Positions 1-8,453 of a DNA stretch of 64,000 nucleotides are shown in pieces. The notes under the pieces are model-generated. The model was not told where the DNA came from. It saw nothing but the letters and a program-made list of their open reading frames with translations, and made no database searches. The first letter of the stretch is position 1; every line of letters starts with the position of its first letter. The position numbers and the translations under genes were made by a program. This DNA is from Nonlabens sp. Hel1_33_55 (GTDB taxonomy: Bacteria > Bacteroidota > Bacteroidia > Flavobacteriales > Flavobacteriaceae), in NCBI RefSeq assembly GCF_900101765.1, contig NZ_LT627735.1, positions 1,776,001 through 1,840,000 on the forward strand. The letters are read 5' to 3'.

Positions 1-115
1 CTGCTGTGATGACTTCTTCCTCAGGTCGCACATATTCTTTTGCACTAAAACATGATATCAACACAAAAGGTATACTCGCAAGAATGAGATATTTAAAAAC
101 TATGCTCTTGTTCAT
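1..115 (-). CDS. RND efflux outer-membrane factor (OprM/NodT type), 5' end only
   Basis: Only the first 38 codons lie in the window; the gene continues beyond position 1. The start gives a lipoprotein signal peptide (MNKSIVFKYLILASIPFVLI, then S-C) with the lipid-carrying Cys at residue 22, followed by a YVRPE motif typical of the mature N-terminus of OprM/NodT-type efflux channels. The ATG overlaps the TGA stop of the upstream RND pump gene by four bases (ATGA), so the two are translationally coupled. The role as the outer-membrane exit channel of a tripartite pump is inferred from this start and from the neighbouring pump and adaptor genes; the family fold itself cannot be seen. Confidence 0.8.
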   Translation of the reverse strand, partial: MNKSIVFKYLILASIPFVLISCFSAKEYVRPEEEVITA

Positions 116-3100
116 GATGGTAGTTCTTCAGTATTAGAATTTGATTCAGGCTGTGGCGCTCCTGTAATTTTCTCTTGCAACCATTGGAACAATATGAATA
201 GTATAGGAATAAAGAATACACCTAACACTGTTCCCACCAGTAGACCACCTACGGCTCCAGTACCTATCGACCTATTACCAGCGGCACCTACTCCACTTGC
301 AAGTGCTAATGGCATGATACCTAGAATAAAGGCAAATGAGGTCATGAGAATTGGTCTTAATCGAGATTCTGCACCATGGATGGCTGCATCAAGAATAGAT
401 TGTCCTTCCTTCCTTCTTTGAATCGAGAATTCAACGATCAAAATGGCATTCTTTGCCAAAAGACCCAATAGCATGATCAAGGCGATCTGGAAGTAGATAT
501 TATCCTGAAGTCCTGTTAATTGCGTTGTTAAATAAGCACCCATGACACCTAACGGCAAGGAAAGTAAAATAGAAAACGGGATAAGGTAACTTTCATACTG
601 AGCCGCCAGCAAAAAGTAAACAAACACAAGCGAAAGCATAAAAATCGTTCCTGCCTGACTACCAGCATTCACCTCTTCTCTGGTCAATCCAGAATATGCG
701 GTCGTATAATTGCTAGGTAAGGTTTCTGCAACCTCGTTAACTGCGATGATACCATCACCTGTACTAAATCCAGGATTTACGGACGCCGTAACCTTAGTGG
801 AATTAAACAAGTTGAAACGAGTAACCGATTGTGGTCCATAAACTCGCTCAAGACTGATGAACTCTGTTATAGGAGTCATTTGTCCACTTTCAGTACGAAC
901 GAGCAAGTTATTCAGGGCATCTTTATCAGCGCGATCTTCTGGCAATGCCTGTACGTAAACCCTAAACTGTTTCCCGAATCTAGAAAAGTCGGTGGCAAAA
1001 ATACTTCCTATGTATCCTTGTAGTGTTGTGAAAATATCTGTGACAGAAACTCCTTTTTCTTTGGCGAGTGGCACGTTGACATTCAACTCATATTGCGGAT
1101 AATTTGTGTTGAATGATGATTGGGCAAACTGGAATTCTGGACGCTGTGTCAGTTTTGCGATAAAATCCTTATTTACCTTGTCTAAATCTTCAAAACTGCC
1201 GCCAGCGCGATCCAATAAATTCACTTCAACTCCAGCAGAATTACCAAATCCTGGAACGCTGGGTCGAGCGAAAAAGATGATATTAGCTTCTGGTATCTGA
1301 GCTGCGATTCCGAACATTTTTCCTGTAATGGCTTCCAGTGATAAGGAGTCTGCTTCACGCTCGCCCCAATCCTTCAACTTAGCAAACCCAAAACCGTAGT
1401 TACTACCAGCACCATTGATAATACTACGTCCATCAATAACAGAAACTCCTTCTACTCCAGCAAGCTTACTTACTTTTTCATAAACCTGCTGATTCACAGC
1501 GTGCGTTCTATCAAGAGAAGAACCAGCTGGCAATTCAACATTTATAAATATGATTCCTTGATCCTCATCTGGAACAAATCCTGTTTTTACCTGAGAAGAT
1601 GACCAGAAAATAACTCCAACAGCTGCAATTAGTACAACACCGGTAATCCATTTGTGTCTGTAAAGAAAATGAACCGATTGACCGTATTTCTTAACAGTAG
1701 CACTGAAGCCTCTATTGAACGCATCAAAAAATCGCTGTACAAAGTTCTTTTTTTTCTCTTCTTCGTCATGACCTTTGAGTAGAAGCGCACATAAAGCCGG
1801 ACTAAGAGTAAGTGCATTCACCGCAGAAATTAAAATCGCAATGATTAGTGTTACACCAAACTGTTCATAGAAAACTCCCGTAGGTCCAGTCACAAAAGTC
1901 ACAGGTATAAATACCGCTGCGAGAACGAGAGTAATGGAGATAATCGCTCCAGATATCTCACTCATGGCTTCTACAGTTGCCTTTTTAGGATCTGTGGCTC
2001 CTTCATCAATCTTGGCATGAACTGCCTCTACCACTACAATCGCATCATCTACCACAATACCTATGGCGAGGACGAGCGCAAATAGCGTCAGCAGATTTAT
2101 GGAATAGCCAAATAAATTCAGAAAGAAGAACGTACCAATGATGGCTACTGGTACTGCAATGGCAGGAATGAGTGTAGATCTAAAGTCCTGTAAAAAAATA
2201 AAAACCACTAGGAACACCAGCACAAATGCCTCTATCAGTGTATGCACTACCTTTTCAATGGATGCGCTTAAGAAGTCATTGGCATTGTAGGGAATAAAGA
2301 TTTTGATTCCGTCAGGAAGTTCTGATTCCACCACATCGAGTTTCTCTTGGATTCCCTCGATAATTAGTTGTGCATTGGAGCCTTTTGTTTGGAAGATTCC
2401 CATTACCACAGCTTTCTTACCATATGTAATGGATCCAGCAGAATATCCTTGGGCTCCCAATTCTATTCTAGCTACATCTGATAGACGTAAGTAGTCACCA
2501 TCGCCTATGGCCTTGATAACAATATCGCTGTATTGTTTTTCCGTTTTTAATCTACCGCTGTATTTGATTACATAACTAAACGCTTCTCCAGAGTTTTCTC
2601 CCAAAGAACCAGCAGCAGCTTCAAGACTTTGCTCGCGCAAGGCTGCCGTAATATCTGACGGAATCAAATTATAGGCGGCAAGCTTGTCAGGTTGTAACCA
2701 GATACGCATCGCATAATCCTTTGAACCAAAAACACTTACATTACCAACACCGTTGACTCGCTGTATTTCAGGAATCACATTAATTTTCAAATAGTTTTGA
2801 ATAAAAGTGTCATCATAATCTTCATTCTCACTGTAGAATGACATGAACATCAAGGCACTATTCTGTTGTTTTTGAGTAGTAACACCAGTCTGAATAACTG
2901 CCTGTGGCAATAAGGAATTTGCTCTAGAAACCCTGTTCTGGACATTTACTGCTGCAATATCAGGATCTGTTTCCTGATCGAAGTAAACCGTGATTTCTGC
3001 AGTTCCATTATTGGTGGCTGTCGATGTTAGGTAGGTCATACCTTCTACACCATTAATTTGTTCTTCAATGGGAATGATCACACTCTCAAGAATAGTTTCT

Positions 3101-3261
3101 GCATTGGCACCTGGATAAGTGGCAGAAACTGTAATGGTCGGAGGTGCAATATCAGGATATTGGGTGATAGGTAACGTGAGCAAACCCAGTATTCCCAGAA
3201 TCACAATAATCACCGAAATCACCGTAGAAAGTACAGGTCTATCTATAAAAGTTTTAAGCAT
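112..3261 (-). CDS. RND multidrug efflux permease (AcrB/MexB, HAE1 family)
   Basis: This 1049-residue protein has the usual length and layout of AcrB-type inner-membrane pumps. An N-terminal TM helix follows MLKTFIDRPVLSTVISVIIV, then come periplasmic porter domains, a TM bundle containing the VDDAIVVVE proton-relay motif in TM4 (near residue 405), a second porter half and a C-terminal TM bundle. Such pumps use the proton gradient to expel hydrophobic compounds through a trimer docked to an adaptor and an outer-membrane channel. It lies 20 bp downstream of the adaptor gene and overlaps the channel gene by 4 bp, in an operon headed by a GbsR/MarR regulator. The substrate cannot be predicted from sequence. 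Confidence 0.95.
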   Translation of the reverse strand: MLKTFIDRPVLSTVISVIIVILGILGLLTLPITQYPDIAPPTITVSATYPGANAETILESVIIPIEEQINGVEGMTYLTSTATNNGTAEITVYFDQETDPDIAAVNVQNRVSRANSLLPQAVIQTGVTTQKQQNSALMFMSFYSENEDYDDTFIQNYLKINVIPEIQRVNGVGNVSVFGSKDYAMRIWLQPDKLAAYNLIPSDITAALREQSLEAAAGSLGENSGEAFSYVIKYSGRLKTEKQYSDIVIKAIGDGDYLRLSDVARIELGAQGYSAGSITYGKKAVVMGIFQTKGSNAQLIIEGIQEKLDVVESELPDGIKIFIPYNANDFLSASIEKVVHTLIEAFVLVFLVVFIFLQDFRSTLIPAIAVPVAIIGTFFFLNLFGYSINLLTLFALVLAIGIVVDDAIVVVEAVHAKIDEGATDPKKATVEAMSEISGAIISITLVLAAVFIPVTFVTGPTGVFYEQFGVTLIIAILISAVNALTLSPALCALLLKGHDEEEKKKNFVQRFFDAFNRGFSATVKKYGQSVHFLYRHKWITGVVLIAAVGVIFWSSSQVKTGFVPDEDQGIIFINVELPAGSSLDRTHAVNQQVYEKVSKLAGVEGVSVIDGRSIINGAGSNYGFGFAKLKDWGEREADSLSLEAITGKMFGIAAQIPEANIIFFARPSVPGFGNSAGVEVNLLDRAGGSFEDLDKVNKDFIAKLTQRPEFQFAQSSFNTNYPQYELNVNVPLAKEKGVSVTDIFTTLQGYIGSIFATDFSRFGKQFRVYVQALPEDRADKDALNNLLVRTESGQMTPITEFISLERVYGPQSVTRFNLFNSTKVTASVNPGFSTGDGIIAVNEVAETLPSNYTTAYSGLTREEVNAGSQAGTIFMLSLVFVYFLLAAQYESYLIPFSILLSLPLGVMGAYLTTQLTGLQDNIYFQIALIMLLGLLAKNAILIVEFSIQRRKEGQSILDAAIHGAESRLRPILMTSFAFILGIMPLALASGVGAAGNRSIGTGAVGGLLVGTVLGVFFIPILFILFQWLQEKITGAPQPESNSNTEELPS

Positions 3262-3281
3262 GGTTCTATGATTCTCTGATG

Positions 3282-4406
3282 TTATCTAAATATCTGTTCG
3301 ATGGGTTGAGCGACACTGTCAAAAGGTGTTTCCATAGGTTTTACCTTAGTTTCACCCTTGAGCTTGTCCAGACCTTTTGCAACGATGTAGTCTCCTTTTT
3401 TCAATCCGCTACTTACTACGTATAGATTGTCCACTTCGGCGTCAATGTCTAATCTTGTGGCCGTGGCCGTACTATCGGCAGCTATTTTGTATGCATAGGT
3501 GCTACCTTGTTGTTCGTATGTACTGATTTTGGGTACAACCACAGCATCTGTAAATGTTTTTGGTACTTGAATTTTCCCGCTACTTCCGTTAGCTAATACT
3601 CGGTTTGAATTATCAAATAAGGCTCTAAAAGAAATCGTTCCAGTTTCTTGATTCACTTGAGAGTTGATCGTTTCAATAGTTCCTTCTAAACCATATCTGG
3701 TATCATTTGCAAGAATCAATCGTACTTGAGGTAAGTTTTTGATTTTGGAATTAAGATCACTTCCTTCAACCTGCTGAATGAAGTTGAGATAGTCCTGCTC
3801 ATTCATGGAAAAATTTGCATAGACCTTACTTATATCTGCCACCATGGTAATAGCTTGTTGATCTGATGGACTTACCAGTGCACCCTTTCTCAAATTAATA
3901 GCACCAACATAACCATCTACAGAACTTTTGATGTTACCGTAATCGATATTTGCTGCAATACTGTTGTAAGCACTGCGAGCCTGCTGCAGTTCTGCCTTTG
4001 CAGTTTCTAATTGTATGTTACTGATAATATCTTTTTCAACAAGCGGTTTTAGCTTATCTACCTCAACCTGAGCAGCATTTACTTTAGCTCTTGCGGCAGC
4101 GGCATCTTGATTAAGAGTTTCAGTTTCAAGCTTAAAAAGTACCTGACCTTTACGAACTTCCTGACCTTCTTCAACCAGCACATCAGTGATGTATCCAGAT
4201 ATTTTTGCTCTAACCTCGCTATTTACAATTCCTTCTATGGTAGTAGGATAGGTTGTGTATGAAGTTACTGTACGTGTTGGTACATGTATCGCTGGAACAG
4301 GTGCTGGACCTTGTTGCTGTGCAGCTTGCTGACCAGTTTCATCGCCACCACAACTTATTAGCAATAATGCCATCACAGTAGCAAAGTATATGTGTTTTCT
4401 TATCAT
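3282..4406 (-). CDS. RND efflux periplasmic adaptor (membrane fusion protein), lipoprotein
   Basis: The 374-residue protein starts with a lipoprotein signal peptide (ALLLISC, Cys at residue 19). It then shows the HlyD/AcrA pattern: a lipoyl half-motif (VRAKISGYITDVLVEEGQEV), an alpha-helical hairpin rich in Ala/Gln/Lys (about residues 95-150), a second lipoyl half (SSVDGYVGAINLRKGALV), then beta-barrel and membrane-proximal domains. It should bridge the inner-membrane pump and the outer-membrane channel in the periplasm. Its stop is 20 bp from the pump start and its start is 9 bp from the regulator stop, consistent with one transcript. Confidence 0.93.
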   Translation of the reverse strand: MIRKHIYFATVMALLLISCGGDETGQQAAQQQGPAPVPAIHVPTRTVTSYTTYPTTIEGIVNSEVRAKISGYITDVLVEEGQEVRKGQVLFKLETETLNQDAAAARAKVNAAQVEVDKLKPLVEKDIISNIQLETAKAELQQARSAYNSIAANIDYGNIKSSVDGYVGAINLRKGALVSPSDQQAITMVADISKVYANFSMNEQDYLNFIQQVEGSDLNSKIKNLPQVRLILANDTRYGLEGTIETINSQVNQETGTISFRALFDNSNRVLANGSSGKIQVPKTFTDAVVVPKISTYEQQGSTYAYKIAADSTATATRLDIDAEVDNLYVVSSGLKKGDYIVAKGLDKLKGETKVKPMETPFDSVAQPIEQIFR

Positions 4407-4415
4407 GATCTTATT

Positions 4416-4910
4416 TTATTTTGAACTGGATTCCTTTAGGAACTTACCCATTTTGTCAAGCGTTGATTTTAAATTTTCCTTTTGTGTATGCAAATAGTCT
4501 TGAAAAAATCCACCCAAAGATTGATTTGCCACAAATTTTTCTGGGTTATGCATTCGATTGAACTCTAGAATACGGCTCACCATTTTCAACTCTATATCAA
4601 CCTTCTGCAGGTTTTCTTCAAGCATATTACTCAAATAGCTACCCGTTCCCCTGAAATACCTTTTGCGCTCACCAGGCTTGGTATAGTATTCTATATAGTT
4701 CAATTGAGAAAGCAGGTTGACACTTGCAGACAATGAGCTCTTGCTACATTGCAGGATTTCCTTGAGCTCTTCAAAAGAAAAGCCGTCGTCGCTGGAAACA
4801 ATCATTATAGCATAGATGCGACATGCGAGTGGTGGCAATTGATGAGTAGATTCCAGATGAATCCCAATTTCCTCAACAAGAAGTTTTTTTTCTGATGAAC
4901 ACAGACCCAT
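4416..4910 (-). CDS. GbsR/MarR-family transcriptional regulator of the efflux operon
   Basis: This 164-residue protein has a winged-helix domain near residues 25-95 (LACRIYAIMIV...FSFEELKEILQCSKSSLSASV, then a wing with KPGERKRYF). A helical dimerisation tail follows. This matches the GbsR branch of the MarR superfamily, which often precedes RND pumps in flavobacteria. It is the first gene of the efflux operon. A -7 element and an operator-like inverted repeat lie directly upstream (4928-4964), suggesting autorepression relieved by a ligand. The inducer is unknown. Confidence 0.85.
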   Translation of the reverse strand: MGLCSSEKKLLVEEIGIHLESTHQLPPLACRIYAIMIVSSDDGFSFEELKEILQCSKSSLSASVNLLSQLNYIEYYTKPGERKRYFRGTGSYLSNMLEENLQKVDIELKMVSRILEFNRMHNPEKFVANQSLGGFFQDYLHTQKENLKSTLDKMGKFLKESSSK

Positions 4911-4927
4911 GATTCTAATTTGAGGCG

Positions 4928-4935
4928 CAAAATTA
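4928..4935 (-). promoter_or_regulatory. -7 promoter element of the efflux operon
   Basis: On the minus strand this reads TAATTTTG, matching the Bacteroidetes -7 consensus TAnnTTTG, about 18 bp before the regulator ATG. There is no clean TTTG at -33; the nearest candidate, TTCG at 4957-4960, falls inside the adjacent dyad. Confidence 0.5.
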
Positions 4936-4940
4936 GACCC

Positions 4941-4964
4941 TTAGTTCGTTTAGTACCGAACCAA
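4941..4964. promoter_or_regulatory. Candidate operator of the efflux regulator
   Basis: An inverted repeat with 8-bp arms (TTAGTTCG and CGAACCAA; 7 of 8 positions complementary) around an 8-bp spacer. It sits just upstream of the -7 element and covers the -33 area, where a MarR-type dimer would block RNA polymerase. The regulatory role is inferred from symmetry and position. Confidence 0.5.
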
Positions 4965-5006
4965 TCGTGTTATAGTTGTGTTATATTTAAAATGTGGGTG
5001 AATGAG

Positions 5007-5026
5007 TTCGCTTTCGCGAAAGCGAA
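5007..5026. repeat. GCTTTCGCGAAAGC palindrome, copy 1 (intergenic, 20 bp)
   Basis: Perfect 20-bp palindrome TTCGCTTTCGCGAAAGCGAA between the LytTR regulator stop (5045) and the efflux regulator start, outside any gene. Confidence 0.95.
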
Positions 5027-5044
5027 AACCTAAAAATCATCGTC

Positions 5045-5722
5045 CTATCTCAACTGCTCTTGAACCTCGTCAACCATACTGCGAGAAATACGGAATTCTG
5101 TGTCCTGTAGATAAATAGTAGTCTTATCAACTTTTACCACGGCGCGCCGGGAAACGGCAACACTACGATTGATTCTTATGAGCTCATTTTTGGGAAATTG
5201 GTCTTGTAAAGCTTGCAGCGATATGCGCAAGACATCAGATCCTTGATCGTGAAAAATCTCTGTATAAACATGGTCTGCCTGTGCATAGAATATCGAATCC
5301 AAATGGTATTTATGGATACCATTCCCTATTTGCAGGGTGACTTCATCATTGTGATGATCCAGCCTACTAAACAATAGGTCGACATTTGTTGTCAAAGTAG
5401 CGGCTTGAATAGGTTTTGATATATAGCCAGCTGGTCTGGTAGTTTTTAGCTCATCAATAGTTTTGGGATCTGAATATGAGGTAATGTAGATAAAGGGAAT
5501 TCCATAATCCTTATTGATAAGCTTAGCGACATCAACACCACTTTTACTACCAGATAAGGCAACGTCGAGCAGTACGAGGTCAAAAGCATAGGTCTTGAGC
5601 TGCCGTTCTGCCTGCTCATAGTCAATGGCAATCGCAGCCACCTGATATCCTTTTTTACTGAGCATGCGTTCAATGTTGCCAGCGATCATCAACTCGTCCT
5701 CAACGATTAAAATACGTTTCAT
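5045..5722 (-). CDS. LytTR-family response regulator
   Basis: A 225-residue two-component regulator. The N-terminal receiver domain (about 1-120) starts KRILIVEDELMIAG with acidic-pocket residues and has the phospho-acceptor Asp in DLVLLDVALSG (near residue 52), then a YITSYSD segment and SKP at the end of the domain. The C-terminal part (about 130-225) has the LytTR DNA-binding pattern (YAQADHVYTEIF, LIRINRSVAVSRRAV). LytTR proteins bind pairs of direct repeats. The gene lies 2 bp downstream of a sensor kinase, so they form a matched pair. A direct repeat with the expected spacing lies upstream of the kinase gene. Confidence 0.93.
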   Translation of the reverse strand: MKRILIVEDELMIAGNIERMLSKKGYQVAAIAIDYEQAERQLKTYAFDLVLLDVALSGSKSGVDVAKLINKDYGIPFIYITSYSDPKTIDELKTTRPAGYISKPIQAATLTTNVDLLFSRLDHHNDEVTLQIGNGIHKYHLDSIFYAQADHVYTEIFHDQGSDVLRISLQALQDQFPKNELIRINRSVAVSRRAVVKVDKTTIYLQDTEFRISRSMVDEVQEQLR

Positions 5723-5724
5723 TC

Positions 5725-7524
5725 CTATCGTCTTTTTAAATGAATGCTATAATTGGAATTGGTTCTTTCAAAAGTACCACGCAATTGTAACACCATGGTC
5801 CTGATAATATATAGACCTAATGTTTCCTTTTCTGGATCGAGTTTAAAGCTTTTTCCATTGTCTTTATATTCCAGTCTTAGATCATCATCACTTGCTGTTA
5901 AGGCAATTTCAATGGCTAGGCTTGAATCAAGCGGCTCTGAATGCTTCATGGAATTAGTGATCAACTCATTGATAAGTATACCCAAAGGAACTGCAGTTTC
6001 TAGATTTACTTTTATATCCTCAATTTTCTGGACAAGATCAACGTGATTGTGATACGCCATTACCTGGGCATTGGCAATGGTTTGAATATATGGCGCAATC
6101 TTGATTTCTTTCTTGCTAACGCTGCTATTAGCTGCCACAAATTGATCATGAAGAACAGCAATAGCATGAATGCGGTTATTAAGACTTTCCAGGTTTTTAG
6201 TTGTTTCCAATTGATGGGATTGATCCAGCTGAAAAGCTATAAGACTCTGGATAAATGCGAGGTTGTTTTTCACCCTATGATTCACTTCTTTGAGGAGAAA
6301 TTCCTTTTCTGCAATGTTGCTGGAAAGATCAACGTTTGTCTCCTTGATTTCTGAATTCTGATCCTTAATTCTTTTGTTACGCGAGGCTAGGGTTATAATC
6401 AAGAAGCCTAAACACAAAAGGAAAATTGCTCCAATGATCAGGATCACTATAAAGTAGTTTTCCTTACGTGAAGCTTCTGAAAGTTGTGTTTCCAACTTGA
6501 TGTTTTCTAGAATTGTCTTCTCCTTTCTTAACTCAAATTCAATTTCTCTAACCTTAATATTCCTCGACCTGTTCAAAGCCGAAATTTCTTCTTCAGCGTA
6601 TCTTTTTTGATAATATAATGCCGAGTCCAATTGATTTAAAGCTTCGGCAATTTGAGACCTTCGTTTGTAAATTCTAGGCCTATCATATTTGGTTTTTTCT
6701 CTATTAATGATCATTAAAGCCGAGTCATTATAGACTTGAGCTAACTTGTAATTTTCCTCATTAAAATAAGACCTTGCCAAGAGATTATACATATTAACTA
6801 TGCCTGGCTCATAACTTGACTCTTTCCATAGCTGTAGTCCTTTTTTGAAAAAGGATCGTTTTGATGTGTGTTCTGTAGGTAGTTCATTTAATCCCATCAG
6901 TAAATAACCAGTAGCTCCTACTTGATTGAATTCATTTTCAAGTCCAAATTTGATCGCCTCCTGCGCCCATTCAATTGATTCTGATCGTCTATCATTTACC
7001 CTGAACCATGAACTTAATCTATAAAGATATTTTCCATAAAGCTCATTCTTGACCAATTCCTCTTCTTCAAACAATCGCTCTATCCTATTGAGGTCCTTTT
7101 TACTATCTGTCATTTCTTCCAGAATTTCATAAAGTTGGGACCGCTCCAATAAGACCTTAACTTCTAATTGCGGATCGATACTAACAGGCTGTAAAAGCTC
7201 TTCTGTTAAAAGCAGCGCCTCATCATATAATTCAGAATCGACTAAAGCTTGAAGTTTATAAACTTTGAGAATGTTGTGTTGATCTGCCGTAAAATCAGAT
7301 TGCAGGAGCTGATTGATAACAATTAGTGACTCTGCCTTTTCAAAAGAATTGATCTTATCACAGATACGTTCATCAATTTCCTCAAAGGGTAAGTCTTTTA
7401 AGTATCTAGTTTTGGATTCTTGAGAAAAAACAATGGCAGACATCAATAAAAAAGCCACCAATACTCTTAAAGTAGAACTTGAATTGTATGAAGTTTTAAA
7501 TCTAATCAAATGTGGTTTGTTCAA
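5725..7524 (-). CDS. TPR-containing sensor histidine kinase (HisKA_2 type)
   Basis: The 599-residue protein has an N-terminal signal/TM segment (TLRVLVAFLLMSAIVFS) and a TPR-like helical periplasmic region to about residue 320. A coiled-coil stretch and one TM helix (IVILIIGAIFLLCLGFLIIT, about 355-375) follow, then a cytoplasmic kinase. The phospho-acceptor His is in KEVNHRVKNNLAF, the HisKA_2 signature, followed by a HATPase domain with the N-box ILINELITNSMKHS and G-box LEYKDNGKSF. Its partner is the LytTR regulator directly downstream. The only start compatible with the frame is TTG, preceded by a good promoter match at 7580-7610. The signal sensed is unknown. Confidence 0.9.
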   Translation of the reverse strand: MNKPHLIRFKTSYNSSSTLRVLVAFLLMSAIVFSQESKTRYLKDLPFEEIDERICDKINSFEKAESLIVINQLLQSDFTADQHNILKVYKLQALVDSELYDEALLLTEELLQPVSIDPQLEVKVLLERSQLYEILEEMTDSKKDLNRIERLFEEEELVKNELYGKYLYRLSSWFRVNDRRSESIEWAQEAIKFGLENEFNQVGATGYLLMGLNELPTEHTSKRSFFKKGLQLWKESSYEPGIVNMYNLLARSYFNEENYKLAQVYNDSALMIINREKTKYDRPRIYKRRSQIAEALNQLDSALYYQKRYAEEEISALNRSRNIKVREIEFELRKEKTILENIKLETQLSEASRKENYFIVILIIGAIFLLCLGFLIITLASRNKRIKDQNSEIKETNVDLSSNIAEKEFLLKEVNHRVKNNLAFIQSLIAFQLDQSHQLETTKNLESLNNRIHAIAVLHDQFVAANSSVSKKEIKIAPYIQTIANAQVMAYHNHVDLVQKIEDIKVNLETAVPLGILINELITNSMKHSEPLDSSLAIEIALTASDDDLRLEYKDNGKSFKLDPEKETLGLYIIRTMVLQLRGTFERTNSNYSIHLKRR

Positions 7525-7579
7525 GAATTAGGCCTGAAAAGCATGGAAAAATGCAACACCAACTCTTCAATGATAAATA

Positions 7580-7610
7580 TAAATCTAACTCAATTACCAT
7601 TCAGAACAAA
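7580..7610 (-). promoter_or_regulatory. Promoter of the kinase-regulator operon
   Basis: On the minus strand, TTTG (7610-7607) is followed by exactly 19 bp and TAGATTTA (7587-7580), one mismatch from the consensus TTTG-N19-TAnnTTTG. It leaves a leader of about 50 bases before the TTG start at 7524. Confidence 0.5.
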
Positions 7611-7629
7611 AAACTAGGTGTTCAGAACA
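7600..7629. promoter_or_regulatory. Direct repeat, candidate LytTR binding site
   Basis: TTCAGAACA occurs perfectly at 7600-7608 and 7621-7629, a 21-bp period (two helical turns), and the first copy overlaps the -33 element. LytTR regulators are known to bind two 9-bp direct repeats about 12 bp apart. Autoregulation by the downstream regulator is an inference. Confidence 0.45.
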
Positions 7630-7770
7630 TTTTCTGCTAGCAGCTCGACAGTTCTCTTATATTTGGAATGTAAATTATTAGAGTTCAGATTTTTAACACT
7701 TTAATAACATTTAAGATTTTAGGGTAGTAATTGTACATAGGGACCTTTTTAAGGGTACAATTACAAATAA

Positions 7771-7801
7771 AAAATCCAGTCGTTCAATACGACTGGATTT
7801 T
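7771..7801 (-). terminator. Rho-independent terminator
   Basis: Perfect 12-bp stem AAAATCCAGTCG/CGACTGGATTTT with a 7-base loop. On the minus strand it is followed by a T-rich run, 25 bp after the stop of the DUF2383-type gene. Confidence 0.85.
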
Positions 7802-7825
7802 ACTTTTTGGGTCAAATTGGAACTT

Positions 7826-8299
7826 TTACTTGATGTCCTCCAATTTCTTGACGGTATTCAAAGTTTCTTTTATAGCACCTAATTGTTGCTCAATTACAGG
7901 TCTAACCTCTGCTAACAAAGTATCATTTTTTAAAGCTTCCTCGTAATCTTCTACACTAGCTTTTTCACCTCTAATACATTCTTCAAGAATGGCTTCTTCG
8001 TTTTCAGAAGTAAAAGCGCTTTTTACATCCATCCACGTTCTGTGAATAGCTCCAGCTGCAGAACCTTTTGTGGTAGGCTCTTCATTAAGCTTATGTAATT
8101 CATTGTGAATCTCTGTTGCAAACCTGCTACGTAATGCTGCTCTCTCCTGAAAGAATGTTTTTAATCTTACAGAATCAGTGTCCTCGATGGCTTTTTTGTA
8201 GCCTTTCTCTGCATCATAACTTTTTTCCAACAATTGATTCAATTGCTTTACTGTTGTATCGTGCACTTTTTGATGTGCTGCTTCTCTTGTAGTTTCCAT
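7826..8299 (-). CDS. DUF2383/PA2169-type four-helix-bundle protein
   Basis: The start chosen is the ATG of METTREAAHQKVHDTTVKQL, giving 157 residues; a longer frame upstream would add a hydrophobic leader unlike the family. The protein is almost entirely helical and resembles the ferritin-like DUF2383 family: repeated helices with KSYDAEKGYKKAIEDTDSVR and a Glu-rich EEAILEECIRGEKASVEDYEEA. Family members are small soluble proteins, often stress-associated, with no established reaction. It is monocistronic: its own terminator lies downstream and a divergent nuclease gene lies upstream. Confidence 0.8.
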   Translation of the reverse strand: METTREAAHQKVHDTTVKQLNQLLEKSYDAEKGYKKAIEDTDSVRLKTFFQERAALRSRFATEIHNELHKLNEEPTTKGSAAGAIHRTWMDVKSAFTSENEEAILEECIRGEKASVEDYEEALKNDTLLAEVRPVIEQQLGAIKETLNTVKKLEDIK

Positions 8300-8396
8300 G
8301 ATTTTTATTTTAAAAATAGATGATAACACAGGCAGAAACATAAAATAAAAATCCAATTCACAAGCTTTTAACCTATTTCTTTAGAATCAGATATTT

Positions 8397-8430
8397 GGAT
8401 TATTTCCAATATATAAGTAGGAAATATTCC
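8397..8430. promoter_or_regulatory. Inverted repeat in divergent promoter region
   Basis: GGATTATTTCC and GGAAATATTCC form an inverted repeat (10 of 11 positions) around a 12-bp spacer. It lies between the divergent DUF2383-type gene and the nuclease gene, just upstream of the nuclease -7 element. It is a possible operator with no known binder. Confidence 0.3.
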
Positions 8431-8441
8431 TATTTCTGTTT

Positions 8442-8449
8442 TATTTTTG
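8442..8449 (+). promoter_or_regulatory. -7 element close to the nuclease start
   Basis: TATTTTTG matches TAnnTTTG and ends only 4 bp before the ATG at 8454. If used, the mRNA would have almost no 5' leader. Confidence 0.4.
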
Positions 8450-8453
8450 AATA

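Larger units (their letters stand above)
7525..7825. other. Intergenic region upstream of the sensor kinase
   Basis: A 301-bp gap without a gene. It holds a minus-strand promoter match and a pair of 9-bp direct repeats near 7580-7629, an AT-rich stretch with no feature I can name, and a strong hairpin at 7771-7801 that ends the neighbouring gene. Confidence 0.6.

Noticed and set aside
112..421. Plus-strand frames inside the RND pump gene
   Set aside because: They are antisense shadows of a long, well-supported pump gene with no start signals or family resemblance.
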